This document shows, one piece after another, positions 1 through 5,386 of a stretch of DNA of 6,213 nucleotides; within the stretch, counting starts at the first letter, position 1, and each line of letters starts with the position of its first letter. Source of the DNA: Micrococcales bacterium UBA3913 (GTDB lineage: Bacteria; Actinomycetota; Actinomycetes; Actinomycetales; Microbacteriaceae); NCBI GenBank assembly GCA_002391425.1, contig DGEZ01000022.1, positions 1 to 6,213 on the forward strand. The letters run 5' to 3'. The translations under genes and the position numbers were made by a program. The notes beneath the pieces were generated by a model. That model ran no database searches, was not told the DNA's origin, and saw only the letters and a program-made list of their open reading frames with translations.

Positions 1-61
1 AGTGACGGATTTGCGCGGGTCCACGACCTATATGGGGGTCGGGGCGCGCGCATCCGTCACT
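1..61. repeat. 61-nt long imperfect inverted repeat (hairpin)
   Basis: The outer arms AGTGACGGAT (1-10) and ATCCGTCACT (52-61) are perfect reverse complements. The fold continues inward: GCGCG (13-17) pairs with CGCGC (45-49), with a T/G wobble at 12/50 and one mismatch at 11/51. A second stem, 21-28 with 37-44, has one mismatch, after a 3-nt bulge at 18-20. About 22 base pairs close on a loop at 29-36 (TATATGGG). It lies about 85 bp beyond the 3' end of the carboxypeptidase gene and touches the window edge, so it may extend further left. No T-tract follows on the visible side. It could be a terminator, perhaps bidirectional, a REP-like palindrome or a tiny MITE. The pairing is certain; the role is not. 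Confidence 0.8.
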
Positions 62-145
62 TCGGTTAGGTAGGTGGCCAGATATGGCCCTGGGGAGGGG
101 GAGTGAGGTGGTGAGAGGGCTGGAGGGGGGAAGAGGGAAATGGGC
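62..145 (-). terminator. C-rich, G-poor 3' untranslated stretch, candidate Rho-utilisation region
   Basis: Directly after the carboxypeptidase stop codon the minus strand, which is the mRNA sense, becomes strongly pyrimidine-rich: by hand count about 46 C to 8 G over 84 nt, with runs of C4 to C6. A C-over-G bubble of this length just after a stop codon is the known hallmark of Rho-utilisation sites, and the strong hairpin at 1-61 lies next downstream. A small hairpin, GGCCA-GATA-TGGCC (76-89), lies inside it. Termination here is inferred. Confidence 0.35.
117..144 (+). other. G-quadruplex motif (G3+N1-7 type) on the plus strand
   Basis: Four tracts of at least three G occur at 117-119, 125-130, 135-137 and 142-144, separated by 5, 4 and 4 nt, which meets the usual G3+N1-7 definition. 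Two further tracts (92-95 and 97-101) lie just upstream. The motif ends next to the carboxypeptidase stop codon and lies on the template strand for that gene. It fits the pattern; folding is not shown. Confidence 0.5.
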
Positions 146-1414
146 TTAACGCCAGCCGACGAAAGGCAGCACGTCGTCGGGCAACCAGCGCAGGGCGTGC
201 TGGAGCTGCCAGGAGATGGGGGCCGTGGTGATCCCGTCGGTCGCGGTCAACGTGACCGTCTGCTGGGTGGACCCTGTCTGGTCGGTGACCGTAATCGTGG
301 CGGTTCCGTCCGTCGAATCCGTGATCAGGCTGGTCACCTCCGGATGAGACACGTCGAAGGACACGGTGGTGGCGCCTACGGTAGGCAGCGAGATCGCCTC
401 CGAGAAGACGAGGTCGGCGTTGTCGCCCCACTCTGTCGTCAAGGTGGCAGCCACCTCACCCTCGGTGACCACGTCGACGGTGTGGAACGCGGCCTGCATC
501 TCGGCGCTCAAGGTATCGACCGCAGCGTACAGATCGTCGCGGCTCTGCATCCCGATGACCGCCCCAATGGCGGTGCGTGAGCCGTCCTCCGAGGTGACGG
601 CGAACAGCAGGCAGTACCCGGCGACATACGTCGTTCCGGTCTTGATCCCGACAACCCCATTCGAACCGAGGGCAAGGTTGGTCGTCGTGATTGTGCCGAT
701 GTTGGCCACATCCGCGTACTTCTGGGACACGATCCCCGCGATCACGTCGTTGTCCATGGCGAGCTGGCCCAGGGTGATCAGGTCACTCGCCGTGCTCACT
801 GTGCCCGAGTCCAGTCCCGCCGGATCCGTGATCACCGTGGAATCGAGGCCGTGCGCATCCAGCCAGGTGGACGCCGCATTGAGAAATTCCGTGACCGATC
901 CGAAAGCCCAGTTCGCCAGGGATGCGGCATAGTTGTTAGCCGACGGTATCAGTGCCAGCTCGAGCAGTTCGTATTCGGTGAACGAGTACCCCTCCAGCAC
1001 GAGCTCAACGGACCCGCCCTGCTCGCTGTAGGAGTTGTAGAACTGCACGTCGGTCTGCGTCATGGCCACCGAGGGAGAGCTGGTGATGTCGTCGATCGGT
1101 TTCTCATCGAGGACGACCAGCGCCGTGATTACCTTCGCGATGCTCGCGATCGACCGCTGCGAGTCCGACGACTGCTCGGCGACCACCGTGTAGTCTCCGC
1201 TGTCCGAGTCTATGGACGGGTAGGCGACGGCTGCGGCGCCGGTGCTGGGTAGGGTGAAACTCGCGGTGTCGGCGACCTGCTGGTCGGCGGTTGCAGTCAG
1301 CGTCGCGGACGGCACGGGCACGTTGAGCCCCACGATGGCCAGCGTGCCCAGCCCCAAGGCCAGCACGACAAGAACCGCGAGGGTCCACCCGATGGTCAGT
1401 TTGACGGTGCGCAC
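146..1414 (-). CDS. D-alanyl-D-alanine carboxypeptidase, peptidase S11 (penicillin-binding protein)
   Basis: This is a serine D,D-carboxypeptidase of about 422 residues that would remove the terminal D-Ala from peptidoglycan pentapeptides outside the membrane. The three active-site motifs are present in order: S-I-A-K near residues 91-94 (nucleophile Ser and general-base Lys), S-A-N near 158-160, and K-T-G near 258-260. D-P-A-G-L-D followed by S-T-A-S-D-L, typical of S11, lies between motifs 2 and 3. One hydrophobic segment (about residues 5-31) follows a short basic N-terminus and would act as signal peptide or anchor. A Thr/Ser/Val-rich domain from about residue 309, predicted mostly beta, follows the catalytic domain, and there is no C-terminal amphipathic anchor. 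The frame is open up to 1591, but GTG at 1414 puts the basic residues just before the membrane segment and lies 6 nt behind a TATGCT box; ATG at 1456 is the alternative. Family is sure, subfamily not. Confidence 0.9.
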   Translation of the reverse strand: MRTVKLTIGWTLAVLVVLALGLGTLAIVGLNVPVPSATLTATADQQVADTASFTLPSTGAAAVAYPSIDSDSGDYTVVAEQSSDSQRSIASIAKVITALVVLDEKPIDDITSSPSVAMTQTDVQFYNSYSEQGGSVELVLEGYSFTEYELLELALIPSANNYAASLANWAFGSVTEFLNAASTWLDAHGLDSTVITDPAGLDSGTVSTASDLITLGQLAMDNDVIAGIVSQKYADVANIGTITTTNLALGSNGVVGIKTGTTYVAGYCLLFAVTSEDGSRTAIGAVIGMQSRDDLYAAVDTLSAEMQAAFHTVDVVTEGEVAATLTTEWGDNADLVFSEAISLPTVGATTVSFDVSHPEVTSLITDSTDGTATITVTDQTGSTQQTVTLTATDGITTAPISWQLQHALRWLPDDVLPFVGWR

Positions 1415-1420
1415 GCCTCC

Positions 1421-1426
1421 AGCATA
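1421..1426 (-). promoter_or_regulatory. -10 box of the carboxypeptidase gene (leaderless)
   Basis: TATGCT on the minus strand is separated by 6 nt (GGAGGC) from the GTG at 1414, so transcription would begin at or next to the start codon. GGAGG is only 1 nt from the GTG, too close to work as a Shine-Dalgarno. No convincing -35 is visible. Confidence 0.5.
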
Positions 1427-1476
1427 CGGACAAGCAGGGACTGGGCGGGCGAACATCCTGCGCGTCGGCAAAGCCA

Positions 1477-1486
1477 GACGTACGTC
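1477..1486. promoter_or_regulatory. Perfect 10-bp palindrome GACGTACGTC, candidate operator
   Basis: This lies in the 134-bp divergent region between the carboxypeptidase and the TetR gene, 62 bp before each start codon. Read on the minus strand it overlaps TTGACG (1488-1483), which resembles a -35, but no TAnnnT follows at 16-18 nt. It may bind a regulator or be chance. Confidence 0.3.
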
Positions 1487-1510
1487 AACGGGAACACACA
1501 GGAAAAACTC

Positions 1511-1526
1511 TCCGACAGATGTTGGA
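1511..1526. promoter_or_regulatory. Candidate TetR operator TCCGACA-GA-TGTTGGA
   Basis: This 16-bp inverted repeat pairs 6 of 7 positions in each arm (1511-1517 with 1520-1526). It lies 22 bp before the regulator's ATG and covers the place where the -35 element should sit for the TAGCAT box at 1537. TetR-family proteins commonly repress their own gene by binding such palindromes over the promoter. The inverted repeat is visible; its identity as the binding site is inferred. Confidence 0.5.
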
Positions 1527-1542
1527 AAAAACCGGCTAGCAT
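1514..1542 (+). promoter_or_regulatory. Promoter of the TetR gene (leaderless)
   Basis: The -10 box TAGCAT (1537-1542) is 6 nt from the ATG at 1549, which puts the transcription start at the A of the start codon. A -35 with a 17-nt spacer would be GACAGA (1514-1519), a weak match inside the candidate operator. No Shine-Dalgarno precedes the ATG. The TAG of the box is also an in-frame stop, so translation cannot begin further upstream. Confidence 0.5.
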
Positions 1543-1548
1543 AGCCGC

Positions 1549-2151
1549 ATGGCTGCAGAGGATCCCCGGAAAGCGCGCACGAAGAGCGCACTCCAGGCCG
1601 CTGTGCTCACACTCTTCCGGGTGAAGCCGATCGCCGAAATCAGCGTCGCCGACGTTGTCGCCCAGGCGGGGGTGAACCGGAGCTCGTTCTACGTGCACTA
1701 CCCGTCACTGCATGCGCTCTACGCGGACGCGTTGGAGGCGGTGGCGGTGGATACGGCCCGCAACAGCCGCCACTCTGAGGGTGCCGATGCTGAGCGTCCC
1801 GAGGGGGAGGCTCCGGCGGGGGTGCGAGAGTACATCCACCACATCGCTGAGCACGCGGACACGTACCGGTGGGCACTCGGCCCAGAGGGATGCTCGGAGA
1901 TCGGCTTCCGTCTGCGGGAACGCTTCCGCGAGAGCCTGCTGCAGGGCTTCAGCCACCACGTCCCCGACGGGACAACATCATTCGACCTGCAGGCGGCGTT
2001 CCTCGCCGGGGGCATGGTCGGCGCGATCACGCAGTGGCTGTGCGGGAGCGGAGAGCTCGACCCGGACGCGTTCTCGGACTGGCTGTGGAGCGAGACGCGC
2101 CTCGCTTTCGCTGCGGCAATTGCACGCGTAGCGGGCGTGGCACTCGTCTGA
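1549..2151 (+). CDS. TetR/AcrR-family transcriptional regulator
   Basis: This 200-residue protein has the usual length of a TetR repressor. The N-terminal DNA-binding domain covers about residues 8-55; the helix-turn-helix (about 31-50) reads I-S-V-A-D-V-V-A-Q-A-G-V-N-R-S-S-F-Y-V-H-Y, very close to the family consensus. The rest is a helical ligand-binding and dimerisation domain with no recognisable ligand signature. Start: ATG at 1549 is the first possible one, because an in-frame TAG lies 12 nt before it. The gene diverges from the carboxypeptidase and converges on the MFS transporter, 7 bp away. It probably represses itself through the palindrome at 1511-1526. A drug- or metabolite-responsive control of the transporter is plausible, but that palindrome is not repeated at the transporter promoter. 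Family assignment is sure; targets are inferred. Confidence 0.94.
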   Translation: MAAEDPRKARTKSALQAAVLTLFRVKPIAEISVADVVAQAGVNRSSFYVHYPSLHALYADALEAVAVDTARNSRHSEGADAERPEGEAPAGVREYIHHIAEHADTYRWALGPEGCSEIGFRLRERFRESLLQGFSHHVPDGTTSFDLQAAFLAGGMVGAITQWLCGSGELDPDAFSDWLWSETRLAFAAAIARVAGVALV

Positions 2152-2158
2152 GCAAGGC

Positions 2159-3364
2159 TCAACCCACGACAGGAGTGGGTGCGGTGTCCGGCAGCGGGCC
2201 GATCGCCCCATCGCTGAGGTCGGGGAGTTTGCGGCGGGCAACCACGGCGAGCACCACCGTCACGGCGGCGATGGCGGTTGCAACACCGAACGCCGCCTGG
2301 GCGCCCGCAGCATCCACGGCAAAACCCGCCGCGGCGGCACCGAGCGCGGAACCGATGAGCTGGCCGGTTCCCAGCCACCCGTAGGCTTCCGCGGTGTCCG
2401 AGAAACGCACGCTCGACGAAATGTACGTGTACAGCAATCCGAGCGCTGGGGCGATGCCGAGTCCGGACAGCAGCAGCATCAGGCCGATCCACCAGGCGTT
2501 CATGAACACCGAGGCGGCGGCCGTGCCTAGGAACACGATCGTTAGGCGGCGCACCAGCGACCACGAGGTGACGCGAGCGGAGCCGAACATGAGGCCGCCG
2601 GAGAAAGAGCCCAGCGAGTAGGCGCCGAGCACCAGGCCGGCAGCGATCCCCTCACTGTCCAGGGCGGCCACCGTCGCCGCTTCGACGGCACCGCAGATGC
2701 CAATCATGGTGAATCCCACGATGATCATGTACATGACCGGGGGTTTCGCCAGCACGGAGCCGAGCCTGCGCGGGGACCGGGGGATGCGCACCGACCCGAC
2801 CGAGGGCTGCGCGACGAACCAGATCGTACCGATCAGGGCGAGGAGTCCTGCCACGAGCATCGCTGCGGGCGGGCCGAACTGGGTGGCAATCATCGCTGCG
2901 AGCATGGGGCCGAGCACCCAGATGATCTCCTGCAGGGAGGCGTCTAGGGAGAACACGGCGGGCAACTGTCGTGCGGTGGCCAGCTTGGGGTAGATCGTGC
3001 GCACCGCGGACTGAATCGGCGGGTTCGCCGCCCCGAGGAGCAGGCCGCCGAGCGCGTACACCGGGAACGGGGTGACGACCAGCGCCATGAGGAGGAGGGT
3101 GGCGCTGTAGATGGCGATCGTGAGCAGCAGCACCTGGCGCATCCCCCACGTGGACATCCACCTGCTGGTCACCGGCCCCGCGATGGCAGCGCCCACGCTG
3201 GTGGCGGCGATCACTAGCCCGGCGAGTGCGTACGACCCGAAGATGTGCTCGGCGTGCATGATGAGGGTGATGGTCAGCATGCCACCAGGGGCCCGTGCGA
3301 CCAGCTGAGAGACGATCAGCGGGGTGAGGCCTGAGATGCGGAGAATCTCGCGGTACTGACTCAT
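2159..3364 (-). CDS. Major facilitator superfamily (MFS) transporter, probable exporter
   Basis: This 401-residue integral membrane protein has about 12 hydrophobic segments in two halves, joined by a basic cytoplasmic loop near residues 190-206 (R-I-P-R-S-P-R-R-L). The loop between segments 2 and 3 holds a motif-A-like stretch, G-P-V-T-S-R-W-M-S-T-W-G-M-R (about 63-76), and segment 5 contains W-V-L-G-P-M-L-A-A (about 149-157), similar to the G-P-rich antiporter motif C. These features favour proton-coupled export, but the substrate is unknown. ATG at 3364 is well supported: the next in-frame codons upstream run into TAG, 15 nt away, with no ATG or GTG between. The gene lies downstream of pmt on the same strand but 231 bp away with its own promoter candidate, so an operon is unlikely. 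The convergent TetR gene is a possible regulator. Confidence 0.92.
   Translation of the reverse strand: MSQYREILRISGLTPLIVSQLVARAPGGMLTITLIMHAEHIFGSYALAGLVIAATSVGAAIAGPVTSRWMSTWGMRQVLLLTIAIYSATLLLMALVVTPFPVYALGGLLLGAANPPIQSAVRTIYPKLATARQLPAVFSLDASLQEIIWVLGPMLAAMIATQFGPPAAMLVAGLLALIGTIWFVAQPSVGSVRIPRSPRRLGSVLAKPPVMYMIIVGFTMIGICGAVEAATVAALDSEGIAAGLVLGAYSLGSFSGGLMFGSARVTSWSLVRRLTIVFLGTAAASVFMNAWWIGLMLLLSGLGIAPALGLLYTYISSSVRFSDTAEAYGWLGTGQLIGSALGAAAAGFAVDAAGAQAAFGVATAIAAVTVVLAVVARRKLPDLSDGAIGPLPDTAPTPVVG
2162..2180. terminator. Small hairpin between convergent genes, weak terminator candidate
   Basis: ACCCAC (2162-2167) and GTGGGT (2175-2180) form a perfect 6-bp stem with a 7-nt loop. It covers the last codons of the transporter and starts 10 nt after the regulator's stop. 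A smaller one, GAGC-AAG-GCTC (2150-2160), lies beside it and covers both stop codons. Neither has a T-tract, so termination here is doubtful. Confidence 0.25.
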
Positions 3365-3371
3365 AACCAGT

Positions 3372-3384
3372 CCAGCCTAGCTGG
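3372..3384. promoter_or_regulatory. Perfect palindrome CCAGC-CTA-GCTGG over the MFS -10 box
   Basis: Perfect 5-bp arms flank a 3-bp centre, and the palindrome contains the TAGGCT -10 box completely. A protein bound here would block RNA polymerase. The arms differ from those of the palindrome before the TetR gene, so a different regulator or chance is possible. Confidence 0.35.
3374..3379 (-). promoter_or_regulatory. -10 box of the MFS gene (leaderless or nearly so)
   Basis: TAGGCT on the minus strand ends 9 nt before the ATG at 3364. A start about 7 nt after the box would leave a leader of only a few nucleotides. No Shine-Dalgarno is present, and no TTGACA-like -35 is visible. Confidence 0.4.
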
Positions 3385-3505
3385 CGGTGGCAGGGGAGCG
3401 TGAGGCGGACATCCCCGAGAAAAACTAGGGGCGGCGTTCAGCCGATCTGCACGGTTCGGGGCGGGTGCCGCGATTCGAAAGCACGGCAGGTTCGCTGTCT
3501 GTTCA

Positions 3506-3587
3506 TGCCCGGGTAACTGCGTGCCCGCGCCCGCGCATCCGGGTGCCCGGGAGCGGTCAGGGCATGCCCCGGTTGTGTGTGCCCGGG
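3506..3587. repeat. Cluster of five TGCCC(C)GGG-type palindromic motifs downstream of pmt
   Basis: TGCCCGGG occurs at 3506-3513, 3544-3551 and 3580-3587, with the variants TGCCCGCG at 3522-3529 and TGCCCCGG at 3565-3572, spaced 15 to 22 nt apart. They contain or neighbour further palindromes: CCGGG-TG-CCCGG (3539-3550), GGGCATGCCC (3560-3569) and GCCCGGGC (3581-3588). The stretch lies in the 231-bp gap between pmt and the MFS gene, where no gene is supported. It may give a structured pmt 3' end or bind a protein; the rest of the gap (about 3385-3505) shows nothing I recognise. Confidence 0.55.
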
Positions 3588-3595
3588 CCGCAACC
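3571..3595 (-). terminator. Stem-loop directly after the pmt stop codon
   Basis: GGTTG (3571-3575) and CAACC (3591-3595) form a 5-bp stem that begins at the base next to the pmt stop codon. Its 15-nt loop contains the palindrome GCCCGGGC. There is no T-tract. It could help end or stabilise pmt mRNA, but as a factor-independent terminator it is weak. Confidence 0.25.
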
Positions 3596-5344
3596 CTACT
3601 GCCAGGTCAGCGGAAGCCAGGCGTGCAGTTGCCAGTACCAGTACGGGATGGATGTGCCCACCCACAGCGGGTAGAAGAACAGGGACACCCCGACCACCAT
3701 GCCCAGGTATATGCCGACCAGGCCGACTGCGGGCGTGCGGATCCGACTGGGGTCGGTTCTGTTGCCGAGCACGAGCTTGATGCAGTAGACGATTGCGAGG
3801 ATGAGGAACGGCAGCCAGGCCACCGTGTAGATCTGGAAGACGGTGCGCTTCAGGTACAGCAGCCAGGGCAGGTACCCGGCCAGGATTGGCAGCAGGATGA
3901 ACGGGATGCGCCAGTCGCGTCCTCGCGTCCGTATGAAGATGATCACCAGGGCGACCACGGCGATCTGCGCTGACCACCAGATGATCGGGTTCGCGATCGT
4001 ACTGATCGTGGAGATGCACGAGTCGGACCCGCAGGTGGCCTCAGCCCCGTACGTGGTCTCGCGGAACACGAGGGTCGGGCGGGTCATCAACGGCCAGGTC
4101 AACGGGTTCGCCGCCCAGGAGTGCTCGGAGGTGATCGCCAGGGCCGCGTTGTAGGCGGTCACGTGGTAGTGCCACAGGGACTGGATGGACAGCGGCACCC
4201 AGGAGAACACCCCCGTCCAGGCGTGCCCGGCCTCTTCAGCCCAGTGCCGCCCCCAGCCCCCGTCGGTGAGGAACCAGCCCGTCCAGCTGGTCAGGTAGGT
4301 GACGAAGGCGGGCACCAGCAACACGAGCGCGTTGATCGGGGCCTGCTTGAGCACGGCTGCCGAGTACCAGGCGAACACGCCGTAGCGGCGGCGCATGAAC
4401 ATGTCGGCGAGCACCGTGTACACCCCGAAGAACGCGAGGAAGTAGATGCCCGACCATTTCACGGCGCAGGCCGCGCCGAGCAGGACACCGGTGGCCAGCA
4501 GCCACGGGCGCCACCAGATCGCTGGGCCCAGGAACGGCTGGGCATCCTCCCCCTTGTGCTCTCGGTAGAGGCGTATGCGGTCGATCAGGTGATTCTCGAA
4601 CCATCGTCGGTCCAGGTACAGGGTGCAGGCGGCAAGAAGCACGAAGAACATCAGGGACTGGTCGAGCAGTGCGATCCGGCTCATCGTGAGCGCCAGCCCG
4701 TCGATCGCGAGCAGGCCCCCAGCGATCGTGCCCAGGAGGGTGGACCGGAATAGAGCCCGGGTGAGCACGGCGAGGATGAAGATCGCGAGCGTGCCCATCA
4801 CCGCGCTCATGAACCGCCAGCCCAACCCATTGTCGGAGCCGAAGATCCACATCCCAATCCAGATGATCCACTTGCCCAGTGGGGGGTGCACAACGAACTC
4901 GCCGTTGTCGGACTGGAAGATGTCGAGGGAGCCGGCCAGGTAGCTGTCGTTTGCGCCGTCCGGCCAGGACGCCTCGTAGCCGAGCTGGCTGAGGGTGTAC
5001 GCGTCCTTCACGTAGTACGTCTCGTCGAACATGAAGGTGTGCGGGTACTGCAGGTTCCAGAAGCGCAGGATCGCGCCGAGGAGCGTGACCGCGAGGGGGC
5101 CTCCCCAGTACCAGATCCGGCGCTGCTCGGCGGTGGCCTGGATGCTCCACCACCACCGGTCGAGGGCTGACCCAGGGCGGTTTCCGCGCCGCGGACGCGT
5201 GGTCGTGACCACCTCATCGAAGGCGTCTCCCGGCGACGCTTCCCCCGTTGGAGCTTCCCCCGTTGGAGCGTCCCCCGTTGGAGCGTGCTCCACCGGGGTG
5301 CGGGTGAGTTCGGGGTTCTCCTCGGCGGATGACCGATCAGACAT
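3596..5344 (-). CDS. pmt: Polyprenyl-phosphate-mannose--protein O-mannosyltransferase (GT39)
   Basis: This 582-residue multi-pass membrane enzyme transfers mannose from polyprenyl-phosphate-mannose to Ser/Thr of proteins on the outer face of the membrane, coupled to Sec export in actinobacteria. F-D-E-T-Y-Y at about 106-111 carries the conserved Asp107-Glu108 pair of the first extracytoplasmic loop. H-P-P-L-G-K (153-158), G-W-R-F (175-178) and S-R-I-A-L-L-D (222-228) are also family signatures. About ten further hydrophobic segments follow, and the C-terminus is Trp-rich. Cys438 and Cys443, in a C-G-S-D-S-C motif in a probable outer loop, might form a disulfide. The first 80 or so residues are a charged cytoplasmic tail with A-P-T-G-D/E repeats. 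I chose ATG 5344, 7 nt behind a TAGCAT box; ATG 5353 would add three residues. The divergent pairing with rsmI matches mycobacterial Rv1002c/Rv1003. Assignment is firm. Confidence 0.94.
   Translation of the reverse strand: MSDRSSAEENPELTRTPVEHAPTGDAPTGEAPTGEASPGDAFDEVVTTTRPRRGNRPGSALDRWWWSIQATAEQRRIWYWGGPLAVTLLGAILRFWNLQYPHTFMFDETYYVKDAYTLSQLGYEASWPDGANDSYLAGSLDIFQSDNGEFVVHPPLGKWIIWIGMWIFGSDNGLGWRFMSAVMGTLAIFILAVLTRALFRSTLLGTIAGGLLAIDGLALTMSRIALLDQSLMFFVLLAACTLYLDRRWFENHLIDRIRLYREHKGEDAQPFLGPAIWWRPWLLATGVLLGAACAVKWSGIYFLAFFGVYTVLADMFMRRRYGVFAWYSAAVLKQAPINALVLLVPAFVTYLTSWTGWFLTDGGWGRHWAEEAGHAWTGVFSWVPLSIQSLWHYHVTAYNAALAITSEHSWAANPLTWPLMTRPTLVFRETTYGAEATCGSDSCISTISTIANPIIWWSAQIAVVALVIIFIRTRGRDWRIPFILLPILAGYLPWLLYLKRTVFQIYTVAWLPFLILAIVYCIKLVLGNRTDPSRIRTPAVGLVGIYLGMVVGVSLFFYPLWVGTSIPYWYWQLHAWLPLTWQ
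5241..5285. repeat. Three tandem 15-bp repeats within pmt
   Basis: The unit TCCCCCGTTGGAGC(T/G) occurs at 5241-5255, 5256-5270 and 5271-5285, the copies differing only at the last base; the 15 bp before (5226-5240) are a diverged copy. On the minus strand they encode A-P-T-G-D/E repeats followed by A-S-P-G-D, at residues 21-40 of Pmt. The unit is five codons, so copy-number change keeps the frame. The palindrome TGGAGC-GT-GCTCCA (5279-5292) overlaps the last copy. Confidence 0.9.
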
Positions 5345-5351
5345 GACGCCC

Positions 5352-5357
5352 ATGCTA
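5352..5357 (-). promoter_or_regulatory. -10 box of pmt (leaderless)
   Basis: TAGCAT on the minus strand is 7 nt from the ATG at 5344, identical in sequence to the -10 box of the TetR gene. A second candidate, TATGCT (5370-5365), would fit a start near 5358 with a short leader. There is no Shine-Dalgarno for either ATG. The place for its -35 at a 17-nt spacer is occupied by the rsmI -10 box. Confidence 0.45.
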
Positions 5358-5374
5358 GCGGAGCAGCATAGCTC

Positions 5375-5380
5375 TAGGCT
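5375..5380 (+). promoter_or_regulatory. -10 box of rsmI (leaderless)
   Basis: TAGGCT is 6 nt (GGAGGC) from the GTG at 5387, so transcription would begin at the start codon. The TAG of the box is an in-frame stop that rules out an upstream start. The GGAGG at 5381-5385 is only 1 nt from the GTG, too close to serve as a normal Shine-Dalgarno. Confidence 0.5.
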
Positions 5381-5386
5381 GGAGGC

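Noticed and set aside
1..61. Integron attC site
   Set aside because: The palindrome lacks the conserved GTTRRRY and RYYYAAC core sites at its ends.
1415..1591. N-terminal extension of the carboxypeptidase up to 1591
   Set aside because: The added residues would overlap the TetR gene start, contain no signal peptide, and push the membrane segment far from the N-terminus.
1719..2564. Long open frame on the minus strand across the TetR gene and the MFS 3' end
   Set aside because: Its translation is Arg/Ala/Pro-rich and low in complexity, and it is antisense to a clear TetR gene. Long open antisense frames are expected in high-GC DNA.
146..3364. A new defence or resistance island made of the S11, TetR and MFS genes
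   Set aside because: All three are common families with native-looking composition. No mobile-element genes, direct repeats or effector domains surround them.
3465..3500. tRNA-like TTCGAA in the gap after pmt
   Set aside because: The flanking bases do not form a T-arm stem, and no acceptor, D or anticodon arms can be drawn on either strand.
3506..3587. CRISPR array
   Set aside because: The repeated motif is only 8 nt with uneven short spacing, unlike CRISPR repeats of 23 nt or more with uniform spacers.
4236..5156. 306-codon open frame within pmt in another frame of the same strand
   Set aside because: It is very rich in Arg, Pro and His, has no domain, and overlaps the well-supported pmt fully.
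5381..5385. Shine-Dalgarno GGAGG for rsmI
   Set aside because: It is 1 nt from the GTG, too close for normal initiation, and no in-frame start exists 5-10 nt downstream; the leaderless model explains it better.
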